Below, piece by piece: positions 1 to 7,664 of a DNA stretch of 64,000 nucleotides (positions are counted from its first letter, which is position 1; every line of letters begins with the position of its first letter). The position numbers and the translations under genes were made by a program. The stretch lies in NCBI GenBank assembly GCA_009774765.1, contig VSOK01000007.1, forward strand, positions 13,670 to 77,669. Direction: 5' to 3'. The notes below the pieces were generated by a model. It saw only the letters and a program-made list of their open reading frames with translations, was not told the origin of the DNA and did no database searches. Source of the stretch: Bacteroidales bacterium. Lineage in GTDB: Bacteria; Bacteroidota; Bacteroidia; Bacteroidales; UBA932.

Positions 1-1
1 G

Positions 2-850
2 TGGGAGTGTCCGGACCTGATAGAGATGCCGATATATGGCACTGATGAAAAGAAATGGGTGCTGATTTGCAACATCAATCCTGGAGGTCCTTTCGGAGGC
101 AGCGCTGCCCAGTATTTTGTTGGACGGTTCAATGGAAAGAAGTTTGTGAACGAATCTCCGACTGTCACCAAATGGCTTGATTGGGGAAAGGACAACTATG
201 CCACTGTAACATGGTCGGGAGTCCAAGACAGGATTGTCGCCATCGGATGGATGAGCAATTGGCAGTATCAGGCACAGCTTCCTGTGATGCAGTACCGGGG
301 AGTGAACACCCTTCCTCGTGAATTGGAACTTTATGTCAATGACGGTGAGGCATATATCAGGACCATACCTGTAAAAGAAGTTGAAACTCTACGTAAAGAT
401 TGCATTCATAAGGAGCCTTTCACAGTCGCAGGTGGAGAATCTGTTGTCAATGATTTCCTCAAAAATCCTGACGGAGCCTTTGAATTTGAAGTAAAGATAA
501 AGACTACGAGCGCAAAGGAATCCATAGGGTTCATTCTATGCAATGATAATGGAGAAGAGGTGAAATGTCATTATGATATGTCCAAAGGACAGTTTGTAAT
601 GGACAGGACAAGTAGCGGGAAGGTTGATTTCAGCAGGGATTTTCCTGCCGTGACCGTGGCTCCTGTCAATATGGGCAAGACGGTTTCTCTCCGTGTCTTC
701 GTGGACAAGACAAGCGTGGAGATATTCGGTGAAGACGGCAAGTTTGTTATGACCAATCTTGTTTTCCCGACAAGGCCGTACGATACGATCCGTTTCTTCG
801 CTACCGATGGAGGCTATAACGTCAAGTCGTTGGATATTTATAATTATTAA
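2..850 (+). CDS. Glycoside hydrolase family 32 (fructan hydrolase), 5' truncated
   Basis: This is the C-terminal part of a GH32 enzyme (levanase, inulinase or invertase type), which hydrolyses fructose-containing glycans. The open frame runs off the left edge. Its first visible residues are W-E-C-P-D-L, the conserved GH32 ECPDL motif whose Glu is the general acid/base, so the 5-bladed propeller is only partly present and the Asp nucleophile lies outside the window. From about residue 130 of the visible part comes the C-terminal beta-sandwich, ending in the typical VEIFGEDGK region. The signal sequence is not visible, so I cannot say whether it is periplasmic or on the surface. It is followed by a sugar permease, a fructokinase and a hybrid two-component sensor, which supports a fructan role. 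The ATG at 26 is internal to the motif and is not the true start. Confidence 0.93.
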   Translation, partial: WECPDLIEMPIYGTDEKKWVLICNINPGGPFGGSAAQYFVGRFNGKKFVNESPTVTKWLDWGKDNYATVTWSGVQDRIVAIGWMSNWQYQAQLPVMQYRGVNTLPRELELYVNDGEAYIRTIPVKEVETLRKDCIHKEPFTVAGGESVVNDFLKNPDGAFEFEVKIKTTSAKESIGFILCNDNGEEVKCHYDMSKGQFVMDRTSSGKVDFSRDFPAVTVAPVNMGKTVSLRVFVDKTSVEIFGEDGKFVMTNLVFPTRPYDTIRFFATDGGYNVKSLDIYNY

Positions 851-902
851 TCAGATCCGTCATTCTTGAAGAGTGGGATTCCCGGTCAGGTTGGGAATCT
901 TG

Positions 903-2084
903 ATGAAAATGAAAATACATTTGTTTATGAGTAAAAATACAGTCGTGACCCTAATCCCTTTAATGTTTTGCTTCTTTGCAATGGGGTTTGTGGATTTGGT
1001 GGGCATTGCCTCCAATTATGTAAAGGCTGACCTCGGGCTTACCGATGCCCAGGCCAATGTCTTCCCTTCATTGGTGTTTTTCTGGTTCCTGATCTTCTCC
1101 GTCCCTACAGGAGTTCTGATGAACAGGATAGGCAGGAAAAATACAGTCCTTCTGAGCCTGATTGTGACCTTTGTGTCATTGGTGCTTCCTGTTTTCGGAG
1201 AAGGATTCGGTATTATGCTTGTGTCATTCTCTTTGTTGGGTATAGGGAACGCTATTATGCAGACTTCCCTTAATCCGTTGATGAGCAATATTATCAGTGG
1301 GGAAAGACTTGCGAGCAGCCTGACTTTCGGTCAGTTCGTGAAAGCCATAGCCTCTTTTCTCGCGCCTTATATTGCGATGTGGGGAGCGACGGCTTCAATG
1401 CCGACATTCGGTCTCGGATGGAGGGTGCTTTTTCCGGTCTATATGGTGATTGCCGTGCTTGCAATTCTTCTGTTGGGCGTTACTCCTATTGAAGAGGAAT
1501 CCCAGGATAAAGCTTCAGGGTTCAAGGCATGCTTTGCCCTTCTCGGAAAGCCGTTTATCCTGCTTTCTTTCCTCGGGATCATGTGCCACGTTGGCATTGA
1601 TGTCGGAACTAATACTACGGCTCCAAAGATTCTGATGGAGCGTCTTTCGATGACACTTCAGGAAGCCGGTTTCGCTACGAGCCTGTATTTTATATTCCGT
1701 ACGGCCGGATGTCTTTTCGGCTCGTTCATTTTGAGCAAGGTGTCGTCCCGGACTTTCTTTATGTTCAGTGTCGTATGTATGCTCGCTGCAATGGCCGGAC
1801 TGTTCTTCTTTGACACCAAGATGGCCATATATATCTGCATCTCGCTTATAGGCTTCGGCAATTCCAACATATTTCCTGTAATTTTCTCGCAGGCGCTTCT
1901 TTCTATGCCCGGAAAAAAGAATGAGGTGTCAGGACTTATGATCATGGGACTTTTCGGAGGTACGGTGTTCCCTCTTGCGATGGGCTTCGCAAGTGATGCC
2001 GTCGGCCAGGCTGGTGCCGTGGCTGTGATGACAGCCGGTGTGATATACCTTCTGTTCTATACCTTAAGGATCAGAAAAGCATAA
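903..2084 (+). CDS. MFS sugar permease (fructose import, FHS-like)
   Basis: This is a 12-transmembrane major facilitator superfamily permease of about 390 residues in the inner membrane, predicted to import the monosaccharide released by GH32. The first helix starts around LIPLMFCFFAMGF, and the loop motif GVLMNRIGRK between helices 2 and 3 matches the MFS A-motif. Its place between a GH32 gene and a fructokinase matches the fructan locus of Bacteroides thetaiotaomicron, where such a permease carries fructose; the substrate here is inferred from that context. The open frame extends to a GTG at 873, but the ATG at 903 or the one at 927 (just before the first helix) is more likely. No strong ribosome binding site decides between them. 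The 3' end lies 33 bp before the kinase start, so the two are probably co-transcribed. Confidence 0.85.
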   Translation: MKMKIHLFMSKNTVVTLIPLMFCFFAMGFVDLVGIASNYVKADLGLTDAQANVFPSLVFFWFLIFSVPTGVLMNRIGRKNTVLLSLIVTFVSLVLPVFGEGFGIMLVSFSLLGIGNAIMQTSLNPLMSNIISGERLASSLTFGQFVKAIASFLAPYIAMWGATASMPTFGLGWRVLFPVYMVIAVLAILLLGVTPIEEESQDKASGFKACFALLGKPFILLSFLGIMCHVGIDVGTNTTAPKILMERLSMTLQEAGFATSLYFIFRTAGCLFGSFILSKVSSRTFFMFSVVCMLAAMAGLFFFDTKMAIYICISLIGFGNSNIFPVIFSQALLSMPGKKNEVSGLMIMGLFGGTVFPLAMGFASDAVGQAGAVAVMTAGVIYLLFYTLRIRKA

Positions 2085-2117
2085 TAGTTGATAAATAACA
2101 CAAAAACAATCAATACA

Positions 2118-3002
2118 ATGGAAAACAATATGATAGTGGGGATGGGAGAAGCTTTGTGGGATGTCTTGCCGGAAGGAAAGAAGATAGGCGGTGCCCCTGC
2201 AAATTTTGCTTATCATGTATCTCAATTCGGACTTGAAAGCCGTGTTGTCAGTGCTGTGGGCGATGATGCTCTCGGCAATGATATTCTTGAAAATTTTGCC
2301 GGAAAGAATCTGAAATGCATCATAGAGAAAGTTCCTTATCCGACAGGTACCGTTCAAGTGGAACTTGATGCGAACGGAGTGCCCCGGTATGACATCAAAG
2401 AAAATGTGGCATGGGACAATATTCCTTTTACCGTTGAACTTGAGGAACTGGCAAAGCACACCAGGACTGTGTGTTTCGGTTCTCTCGCACAGAGGAATGT
2501 CGTGTCCCGTGAGACAATAAGAAAGTTTGTGGCAGCTATGCCTCAGGGGGATGAGAGCTACAGAGTCTTTGATGTCAATCTGCGTCAGGGATTCTATACC
2601 ACAGAGACTTTGTGCGAATCTATGAAAGCCTGCAATATTCTGAAGATTAATGATGAGGAACTTGTGACAGTGAGCCGTCTCTTCGGATATCCGGGCATTG
2701 ACCTTGAAAACAAATGCTGGATTCTATTGGCTAAATATAATCTGAAGATGCTGATTCTGACCTGCGGAGTCAACGGAAGCTATGTGTTTGTGCCTGGTGA
2801 GGTTTCATTCGTGGAAACTCCTGTAGTCGAAGTCGCGGATACGGTCGGTGCAGGTGATTCGTTCACGGCGGCATTCATTTCTTCTATCCTTAAAGGAAAA
2901 TCGGTACGCGAAGCTCATAAGTTGGCAGTTGAGGTCTCGGCTTTCGTCTGCACCCAGCATGGCGCGATGCCTGTCCTCCCTGAGCGTTTCACGGAATCCT
3001 GA
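2118..3002 (+). CDS. Fructokinase (PfkB/ribokinase family)
   Basis: This is a cytoplasmic sugar kinase of about 294 residues that would phosphorylate imported fructose with ATP. PfkB-family marks are visible: an N-terminal GEALWDVLP followed by KIGGAPANFAYH (sugar-binding signature 1), a DVNLRQGFY strand, and near the C-terminus DTVGAGDSFTAAF, which holds the catalytic Asp and the anion hole of signature 2. The length is normal for bacterial fructokinases. I chose the ATG at 2118 over an upstream TTG at 2088 because the family starts close to the glycine-rich motif; ATG 2130 is also possible. It sits between the MFS permease and the hybrid sensor of the fructan locus, and the promoter of the next gene begins inside its last codons. 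Confidence 0.9.
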   Translation: MENNMIVGMGEALWDVLPEGKKIGGAPANFAYHVSQFGLESRVVSAVGDDALGNDILENFAGKNLKCIIEKVPYPTGTVQVELDANGVPRYDIKENVAWDNIPFTVELEELAKHTRTVCFGSLAQRNVVSRETIRKFVAAMPQGDESYRVFDVNLRQGFYTTETLCESMKACNILKINDEELVTVSRLFGYPGIDLENKCWILLAKYNLKMLILTCGVNGSYVFVPGEVSFVETPVVEVADTVGAGDSFTAAFISSILKGKSVREAHKLAVEVSAFVCTQHGAMPVLPERFTES

Positions 3003-3018
3003 CTTTTTCGTATCTTTG
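2987..3018 (+). promoter_or_regulatory. Bacteroidota-type promoter for the hybrid sensor gene
   Basis: A -7 box TATCTTTG (3011-3018) fits the TAnnTTTG consensus. A TTTC (2987-2990) lies 20 bp upstream, at the place of the -33 TTTG box. It lies 21 bp before the ATG at 3040, and its -33 half overlaps the 3' end of the fructokinase gene, so the sensor can be transcribed separately from the enzymes. Confidence 0.7.
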
Positions 3019-3039
3019 TAAGAATCAATTATAAAGATA

Positions 3040-5757
3040 ATGAAAAACTACATATTGACCCTATTGGCAGTCTTATGCTTCCTTGTGTCTTCATGCTCGG
3101 ACACAAGGAAGCAATATTATATTGGAGTTTCCCAGTGCAGCGATGACGACTGGAGAGAGAAAATGAACTCTGAAATCCTGCGTGAGGCTATGTTCTACGA
3201 GGGGGTTGAGGTGGAGTTTCTCCTTGCTGACGATGACAATGACAAGCAGAGTGCCGATATAGATTATTTCATTGAGAAAGGAGCCGATCTCCTGATTGTG
3301 GCTCCCAATGAAGCGGACGCGGTCACTCCGGCAGTCGAGAGGGCTTTCGATGCCGGCATTCCCGTTGTGCTGGTGGACAGGAAAAGCTCTTCTGAAAAAT
3401 ATACTGCATTTCTCGGAGGGGATAACCTTGCAATCGGTAATGATGTCGGTGAATATGTGGCTGAACTGCTCTCCGGAGAAGGAAGGATATTGGAGATTGC
3501 CGGGCTGAAAGGTTCTTCTCCGGCAGTGGAAAGACATGAAGGATTCCTGTCTGCAGTGGATGGATATCCAGGGATAGATGTGGTAGGGACTGTATATTCT
3601 GACTGGACCGAAGAGAGTGCCGCTGCGCTGATGGACTCTCTGCTTCGGGCAGGGGTGTATGCGGATATTGTATATGCCCATAATGACAGGATGGCTATAG
3701 GGGCTTTGGAGACAGCAAAAAGACTTTCTTCTGATGGAATGCTGTTTGTCGGAGTGGATGCCCTGCCTGGTGAGGGGAATGGTGTCGACCGTGTGCTGAA
3801 AGGTGATATGGCCGCTACGTTCATCTATCCGACTTGTGGGGATAAGGTGATGCAGGTGGCGATGGATATTCTTCAGGGCAGGGACTTCCAGAGGGAAACG
3901 ATACTTTCGGCTCCTCTGGTCAGCCGGAGCAATGCGAGGGTCGTGCTTCTGCAGGAAGAGCAGATCTTTAACCTTGATATGAAGGTTGAGAAACTCAACG
4001 GGATGATTGACGCATATCTGTTGAAGTATTCTGCCCAGAGAATCATCCTGTATTCAGTCATTGCGGTCATTGTGCTTTTTGCAGCTATGCTTGTGGTTAT
4101 GATACGGGCATATTGGAATGGGAACAGGCTCAATGCCAGGCTTCTCGCTCAGGCAAAGGAGCTGGAGGAGCAGAGGGACAGGATGGTCGGACTTACGAAG
4201 CAGCTTGAAGAGGCAACGCATGCGAAGTTGACGTTCTTTACCAATGTCTCTCATGATTTCAGGACACCGCTTACGCTGATAGCCGATCCTGTGGAGACTT
4301 TGCTTGAAGAGGGGGGACTTGACGAAAGGCATACTTCTCTGCTTAGGCTTGTTAACAAAAATGTCAAGATTTTACTTCGCCTTGTAAATCAGATACTTGA
4401 TTTTCGTACGTATGAAAACGGAAAGATGGGTTTGACCCTGTCCGGTGTCAATCTGAAACTGTCTGTACAGGAGTGGTGCAATAATTTCAGGTCTCTGGCT
4501 TTGAAAAGACATATTTGCTTTGACTGCAGAATTGATGATGACGGGGACTGGATTATGGATCTTGATGCAGAAAAGATTGAAAGGGTGTTCTTCAATCTTG
4601 TTTCGAATGCTTTCAAGTTCACTCCCGAAAACGGGGCAATCGATGTCCGTCTCTCCCGCAAAGTTTCGGATGATGGGGAGTTTGCGGTGCTGAGCGTGGC
4701 TGATACCGGCTCGGGTATGTCTGCAGGACATGTAGCACATGTATTCGATATGTTCTATAAGATTGATGTCACTCATTCCGGATCTGGAATCGGACTGGCC
4801 TTGACCAAGGCTTTTGTAGAACTTCATGATGGAACTTTGACTGTGAATAGCGAAGAAGGTAATGGCAGCCGTTTTGTCGTGGAACTGCCTGTTAGACGCA
4901 ATATGGTGTCTGAGTCTGTGGAGACGGTCACTCCTAAAATTGCTGCAAGCACTGTCGATGCCGAACTGTCGGATATCGTTGAGCCTGTAAGCAGTCAAGA
5001 GAGCGGGACAACTGTACTTGTGATAGATGACAACAAGGATATCAGGGAATACATAGCCTCCATTCTTAAGGATGATTATACGGTTATTGAGGCCGTGGAC
5101 GGGCAGACTGGACTGAGGAAGGCTATGAAATATGTTCCGGATGCCATAATCTGTGATGTAATGATGCCTGTGATGGATGGCCTGGAATGCTGCAGAAGGC
5201 TCAAGAACGAACTTCAGACATCGCATATCCCCGTGATGATGCTGACGGCATGCACTATGGATGAACAGCGCATAGACGGCTATGAGCAGGGTGCTGATTC
5301 ATATATATCAAAACCTTTCAGTTCCCGTCTGTTGCAGGTGCGTCTTAAAAATCTGATTGAGAACCGTTGTCGGCTTAGAAGATTTTTCGGAGACAATACG
5401 ACTTTGGCGAAAGAGTCCGTCAGTGATCTGGACAAGGATTTTGCAGCCAGATTCCGCAAACTCATTGACGAAAACCTCCATGATTCGGATTTGTCCGTGG
5501 AGATGCTCGGGGAAAAGATGGGGCTTGGACGTGTGCAGCTGTACCGCAAAGTGAAGGTTCTCCCCAACTATTCTCCGGTGGAACTCCTGCGCATCGCCCG
5601 TCTGAAGCGTGCCGCCTCCCTGCTTGCTTCTTCCGAGAAGACCGTAGCCGAAGTGACATACGAGGTCGGTTTCTCATCACCGTCCTATTTTACCAAGTGT
5701 TATAAGGAGTATTTCGGTGAAAATCCTACCGACCTTCAGAGACGTAAAGGGAAGTGA
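3040..5757 (+). CDS. Hybrid two-component system sensor/regulator, fructan locus
   Basis: This one-protein signalling system has 905 residues. In order it has: a signal or lipoprotein-like N-terminus (VSSCS near residue 19), a periplasmic type-1 sugar-binding-protein-like sensor (about 25-310), one transmembrane helix (about 334-356), a short coiled coil, a HisKA domain with the phospho-accepting His405 in NVSHDFRTP, a HATPase domain with VSNAFKFTP, DTGSGM and GSGIGLAL, a receiver domain with Asp706 in CDVMMPVMDG, and a C-terminal AraC-type helix-turn-helix ending near EVGFSSPSYFTKCYKEYFGENP. A periplasmic-binding-protein sensor instead of the usual beta-propeller is the layout of the B. theta fructose sensor BT1754. 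Together with the neighbouring GH32, permease and fructokinase this suggests direct sensing of fructose and activation of a fructan locus. The ligand is inferred. Confidence 0.93.
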   Translation: MKNYILTLLAVLCFLVSSCSDTRKQYYIGVSQCSDDDWREKMNSEILREAMFYEGVEVEFLLADDDNDKQSADIDYFIEKGADLLIVAPNEADAVTPAVERAFDAGIPVVLVDRKSSSEKYTAFLGGDNLAIGNDVGEYVAELLSGEGRILEIAGLKGSSPAVERHEGFLSAVDGYPGIDVVGTVYSDWTEESAAALMDSLLRAGVYADIVYAHNDRMAIGALETAKRLSSDGMLFVGVDALPGEGNGVDRVLKGDMAATFIYPTCGDKVMQVAMDILQGRDFQRETILSAPLVSRSNARVVLLQEEQIFNLDMKVEKLNGMIDAYLLKYSAQRIILYSVIAVIVLFAAMLVVMIRAYWNGNRLNARLLAQAKELEEQRDRMVGLTKQLEEATHAKLTFFTNVSHDFRTPLTLIADPVETLLEEGGLDERHTSLLRLVNKNVKILLRLVNQILDFRTYENGKMGLTLSGVNLKLSVQEWCNNFRSLALKRHICFDCRIDDDGDWIMDLDAEKIERVFFNLVSNAFKFTPENGAIDVRLSRKVSDDGEFAVLSVADTGSGMSAGHVAHVFDMFYKIDVTHSGSGIGLALTKAFVELHDGTLTVNSEEGNGSRFVVELPVRRNMVSESVETVTPKIAASTVDAELSDIVEPVSSQESGTTVLVIDDNKDIREYIASILKDDYTVIEAVDGQTGLRKAMKYVPDAIICDVMMPVMDGLECCRRLKNELQTSHIPVMMLTACTMDEQRIDGYEQGADSYISKPFSSRLLQVRLKNLIENRCRLRRFFGDNTTLAKESVSDLDKDFAARFRKLIDENLHDSDLSVEMLGEKMGLGRVQLYRKVKVLPNYSPVELLRIARLKRAASLLASSEKTVAEVTYEVGFSSPSYFTKCYKEYFGENPTDLQRRKGK

Positions 5758-5871
5758 TGTCCGTTGATAGTTTATTCATCAGGAAACTTGCGGTGGGCTT
5801 CTGCAACGAATTGACCTGATTTTTCATCTATATATGTGCCGTTTGGTATTATAGAATTAAATGTTGTAGCT

Positions 5872-6369
5872 ATGAAAGATTTTTTCATAAGATTCTGCAG
5901 GTGGGCGTTGGCTCTGACCGGATTGTCTTCCGCTTTGTACGGTTGCGGTAGGGTTGAATACGGGGCACCTTATTCCGAGTATGAGGTCAAAGGTTCGGTG
6001 ATTGATGCGGAAACCAGACTTCCGGTCAAAGGTGTAGCTGTGGTTTTGAAGGATGTATATACGGTGGATGGCGAGCAGAAGGTTATCCCTTATGCCGTTG
6101 ACAGCACTGTCGTGGCGGATGACGGTACGTTTTTTATGGATGGCAGGCGTCATTACGGTGATTTCGGGACGATAATGGTCAAGGTCACAGATATTGACCC
6201 TCTTTCGGACGGAAATTATGCTGATATGTTCCGCCTGGTTGAAATGGAGAAGATTGCGGACCCTCCGAAGAACAGCAACTGGAGTTCCGGTACATTCGGT
6301 GCCGAGGTGATTCTTGAGGTCGAGAAGGCGTCCTCAGGAGAAGCTGACGGACAGAAAGAGGAAGAATAA
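5872..6369 (+). CDS. Putative lipoprotein paired with a radical SAM enzyme
   Basis: This is a secreted protein of 165 residues with a lipobox (L-Y-G-C, Cys at about residue 25), so it is probably anchored to a membrane. After it comes a single carboxypeptidase-regulatory-like beta-sandwich (V-K-G-S-V-I-D-A-E-T-R-L-P-V) and an acidic tail ending in EEE. The stop codon TAA shares its last base with the ATG of the radical SAM gene, so the two are translationally coupled. I recognise the pair as the two-gene rSAM/lipoprotein arrangement described in Bacteroidetes by protein-family models (TIGR04133 and TIGR04134, from memory); its product is unknown. The lipoprotein may be the substrate or a partner of the enzyme. 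The ATG at 5872 fits the signal peptide; an upstream GTG at 5836 would only add residues before it. Confidence 0.8.
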   Translation: MKDFFIRFCRWALALTGLSSALYGCGRVEYGAPYSEYEVKGSVIDAETRLPVKGVAVVLKDVYTVDGEQKVIPYAVDSTVVADDGTFFMDGRRHYGDFGTIMVKVTDIDPLSDGNYADMFRLVEMEKIADPPKNSNWSSGTFGAEVILEVEKASSGEADGQKEEE

Positions 6370-7436
6370 TGTCCGGATTGTCCATAAGGCAACGTCTTGC
6401 GTTGGAGCTCAACAGGCAGCTTGTTAAGGATTCCTGCGACAAGCATCCTCTACGGCAGCTTTTCTGGGAATCTACTCTGCGGTGCAATATGAAATGCCGT
6501 CATTGCGGAAGTGATTGCCGTGTCTCGTCCGTGCATCCGGATATGCCGTTTGAAGACTTCAGGAATGTACTGGAGAAAATCAGCGCGAAATATGATCCGC
6601 ATAAGATATTGGTAATAATTTCCGGAGGCGAGCCTCTGATGCGGAGCGATATAATCCGGTGCGGACGTGCAATATATGATATGGAATTTCCTTGGGGAAT
6701 GGTGTCGAACGGTCGTCTGATGTCCCCGAAGATGATTGATATGCTTCTCGGTGCCGGTATGCACTCGGTGACCATAAGCCTTGACGGGTTTGAGACCGAG
6801 CATAATTGGATGCGCGGAATACCGGATGCCTTCAGATATGCTTCACAGGCGGTTGGTATGCTCGCAAAAATACCAACTGTCAAATTTGATGTTGTCACTT
6901 GTGTGAATAACCGCAATTATGACAGCCTGGCGGAGTTCAAGGAATATCTTATAAGTCTTGGAGTAAAGGAATGGAGGCTTTTTACGGTTTTTCCTGTAGG
7001 ACGTGCTGCGCAGGATCCGGAACTTCAGCTCAGCGAAGAGCGTTTCCGCGGAATGCTGGAGTTTATAAAAGACACCCGGGCAGAAGGACGGATTATGGCA
7101 AGTTACGGCTGTGAGGGATTCCTTGGAGAATATGAAGGGAAAGTGCGTGACCATCTGTATGCCTGTCAGGCAGGTATGACCGTAGGTTCGGTCTTGATTG
7201 ACGGTTCTATCTCCGCCTGTCCGAGTATCCGCTCCAACTATTGCCAGGGCAATATCTACAATGATGATTTTACGGAGGTCTGGGAAAACCGTTTTGGACC
7301 TTACCGTGACCGCTCCTGGATGAAAAAAGGGCAGTGCGCGGACTGCAGATGGTTCCGTTACTGCCAGGGCAATGGAATGCATCTTCGTGACGATGAAGGC
7401 AATCTCATACTTTGCCATCTTGACCGCCTTGTATAG
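6369..7436 (+). CDS. Radical SAM/SPASM enzyme of the rSAM/lipoprotein pair
   Basis: This cytoplasmic radical S-adenosylmethionine protein has 355 residues. The CxxxCxxC motif that binds the catalytic 4Fe-4S cluster is seen as C-N-M-K-C-R-H-C near residue 39, followed by the glycine-rich SGGEPL. The C-terminal third is a SPASM-type domain with the expected cysteines (YACQAG, SACPSI, YCQGNI, then QCADC and YCQGNG). The start ATG overlaps the stop of the lipoprotein gene by one base. SPASM enzymes often modify peptides or proteins, so the neighbouring lipoprotein is the first candidate target, but no known product class can be assigned. Nearby genes (fructan sensor, GH127-like) do not clarify the role. 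Confidence 0.87.
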   Translation: MSGLSIRQRLALELNRQLVKDSCDKHPLRQLFWESTLRCNMKCRHCGSDCRVSSVHPDMPFEDFRNVLEKISAKYDPHKILVIISGGEPLMRSDIIRCGRAIYDMEFPWGMVSNGRLMSPKMIDMLLGAGMHSVTISLDGFETEHNWMRGIPDAFRYASQAVGMLAKIPTVKFDVVTCVNNRNYDSLAEFKEYLISLGVKEWRLFTVFPVGRAAQDPELQLSEERFRGMLEFIKDTRAEGRIMASYGCEGFLGEYEGKVRDHLYACQAGMTVGSVLIDGSISACPSIRSNYCQGNIYNDDFTEVWENRFGPYRDRSWMKKGQCADCRWFRYCQGNGMHLRDDEGNLILCHLDRLV

Positions 7437-7523
7437 CCCCGGCAGATAATCTGTAATTGTTCCGGTTTCATATTGAATGTTGTCTGTGGGGAAAAGATAT
7501 TTTCAACTCACGGATATAATGGC

Positions 7524-7531
7524 TATATTTG
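7524..7531 (+). promoter_or_regulatory. Candidate -7 promoter box before the GH127-like gene
   Basis: TATATTTG fits TAnnTTTG, with a T-rich stretch about 20 bp upstream. It lies in the 228 bp gap between the radical SAM gene and the GH127-like gene and would give a leader of about 130 bases. Nothing else stands out in that gap. Confidence 0.4.
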
Positions 7532-7664
7532 GGCCCTCGGCTCATATATACGTCTGTGCATCTTCATAAATATGTCTGCTCCTGACTCTATATGTGCCCG
7601 TTGGAAGTGTTTGTGAAATCCCGTTGTCCGGACTGAGCGGTTCCGGACGATTTTCAAAATTATA

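Noticed and set aside
4372..5226. Minus-strand open frame of 284 codons inside the hybrid sensor gene
   Set aside because: The plus strand encodes conserved kinase and receiver motifs here, so the antisense frame is not supported.
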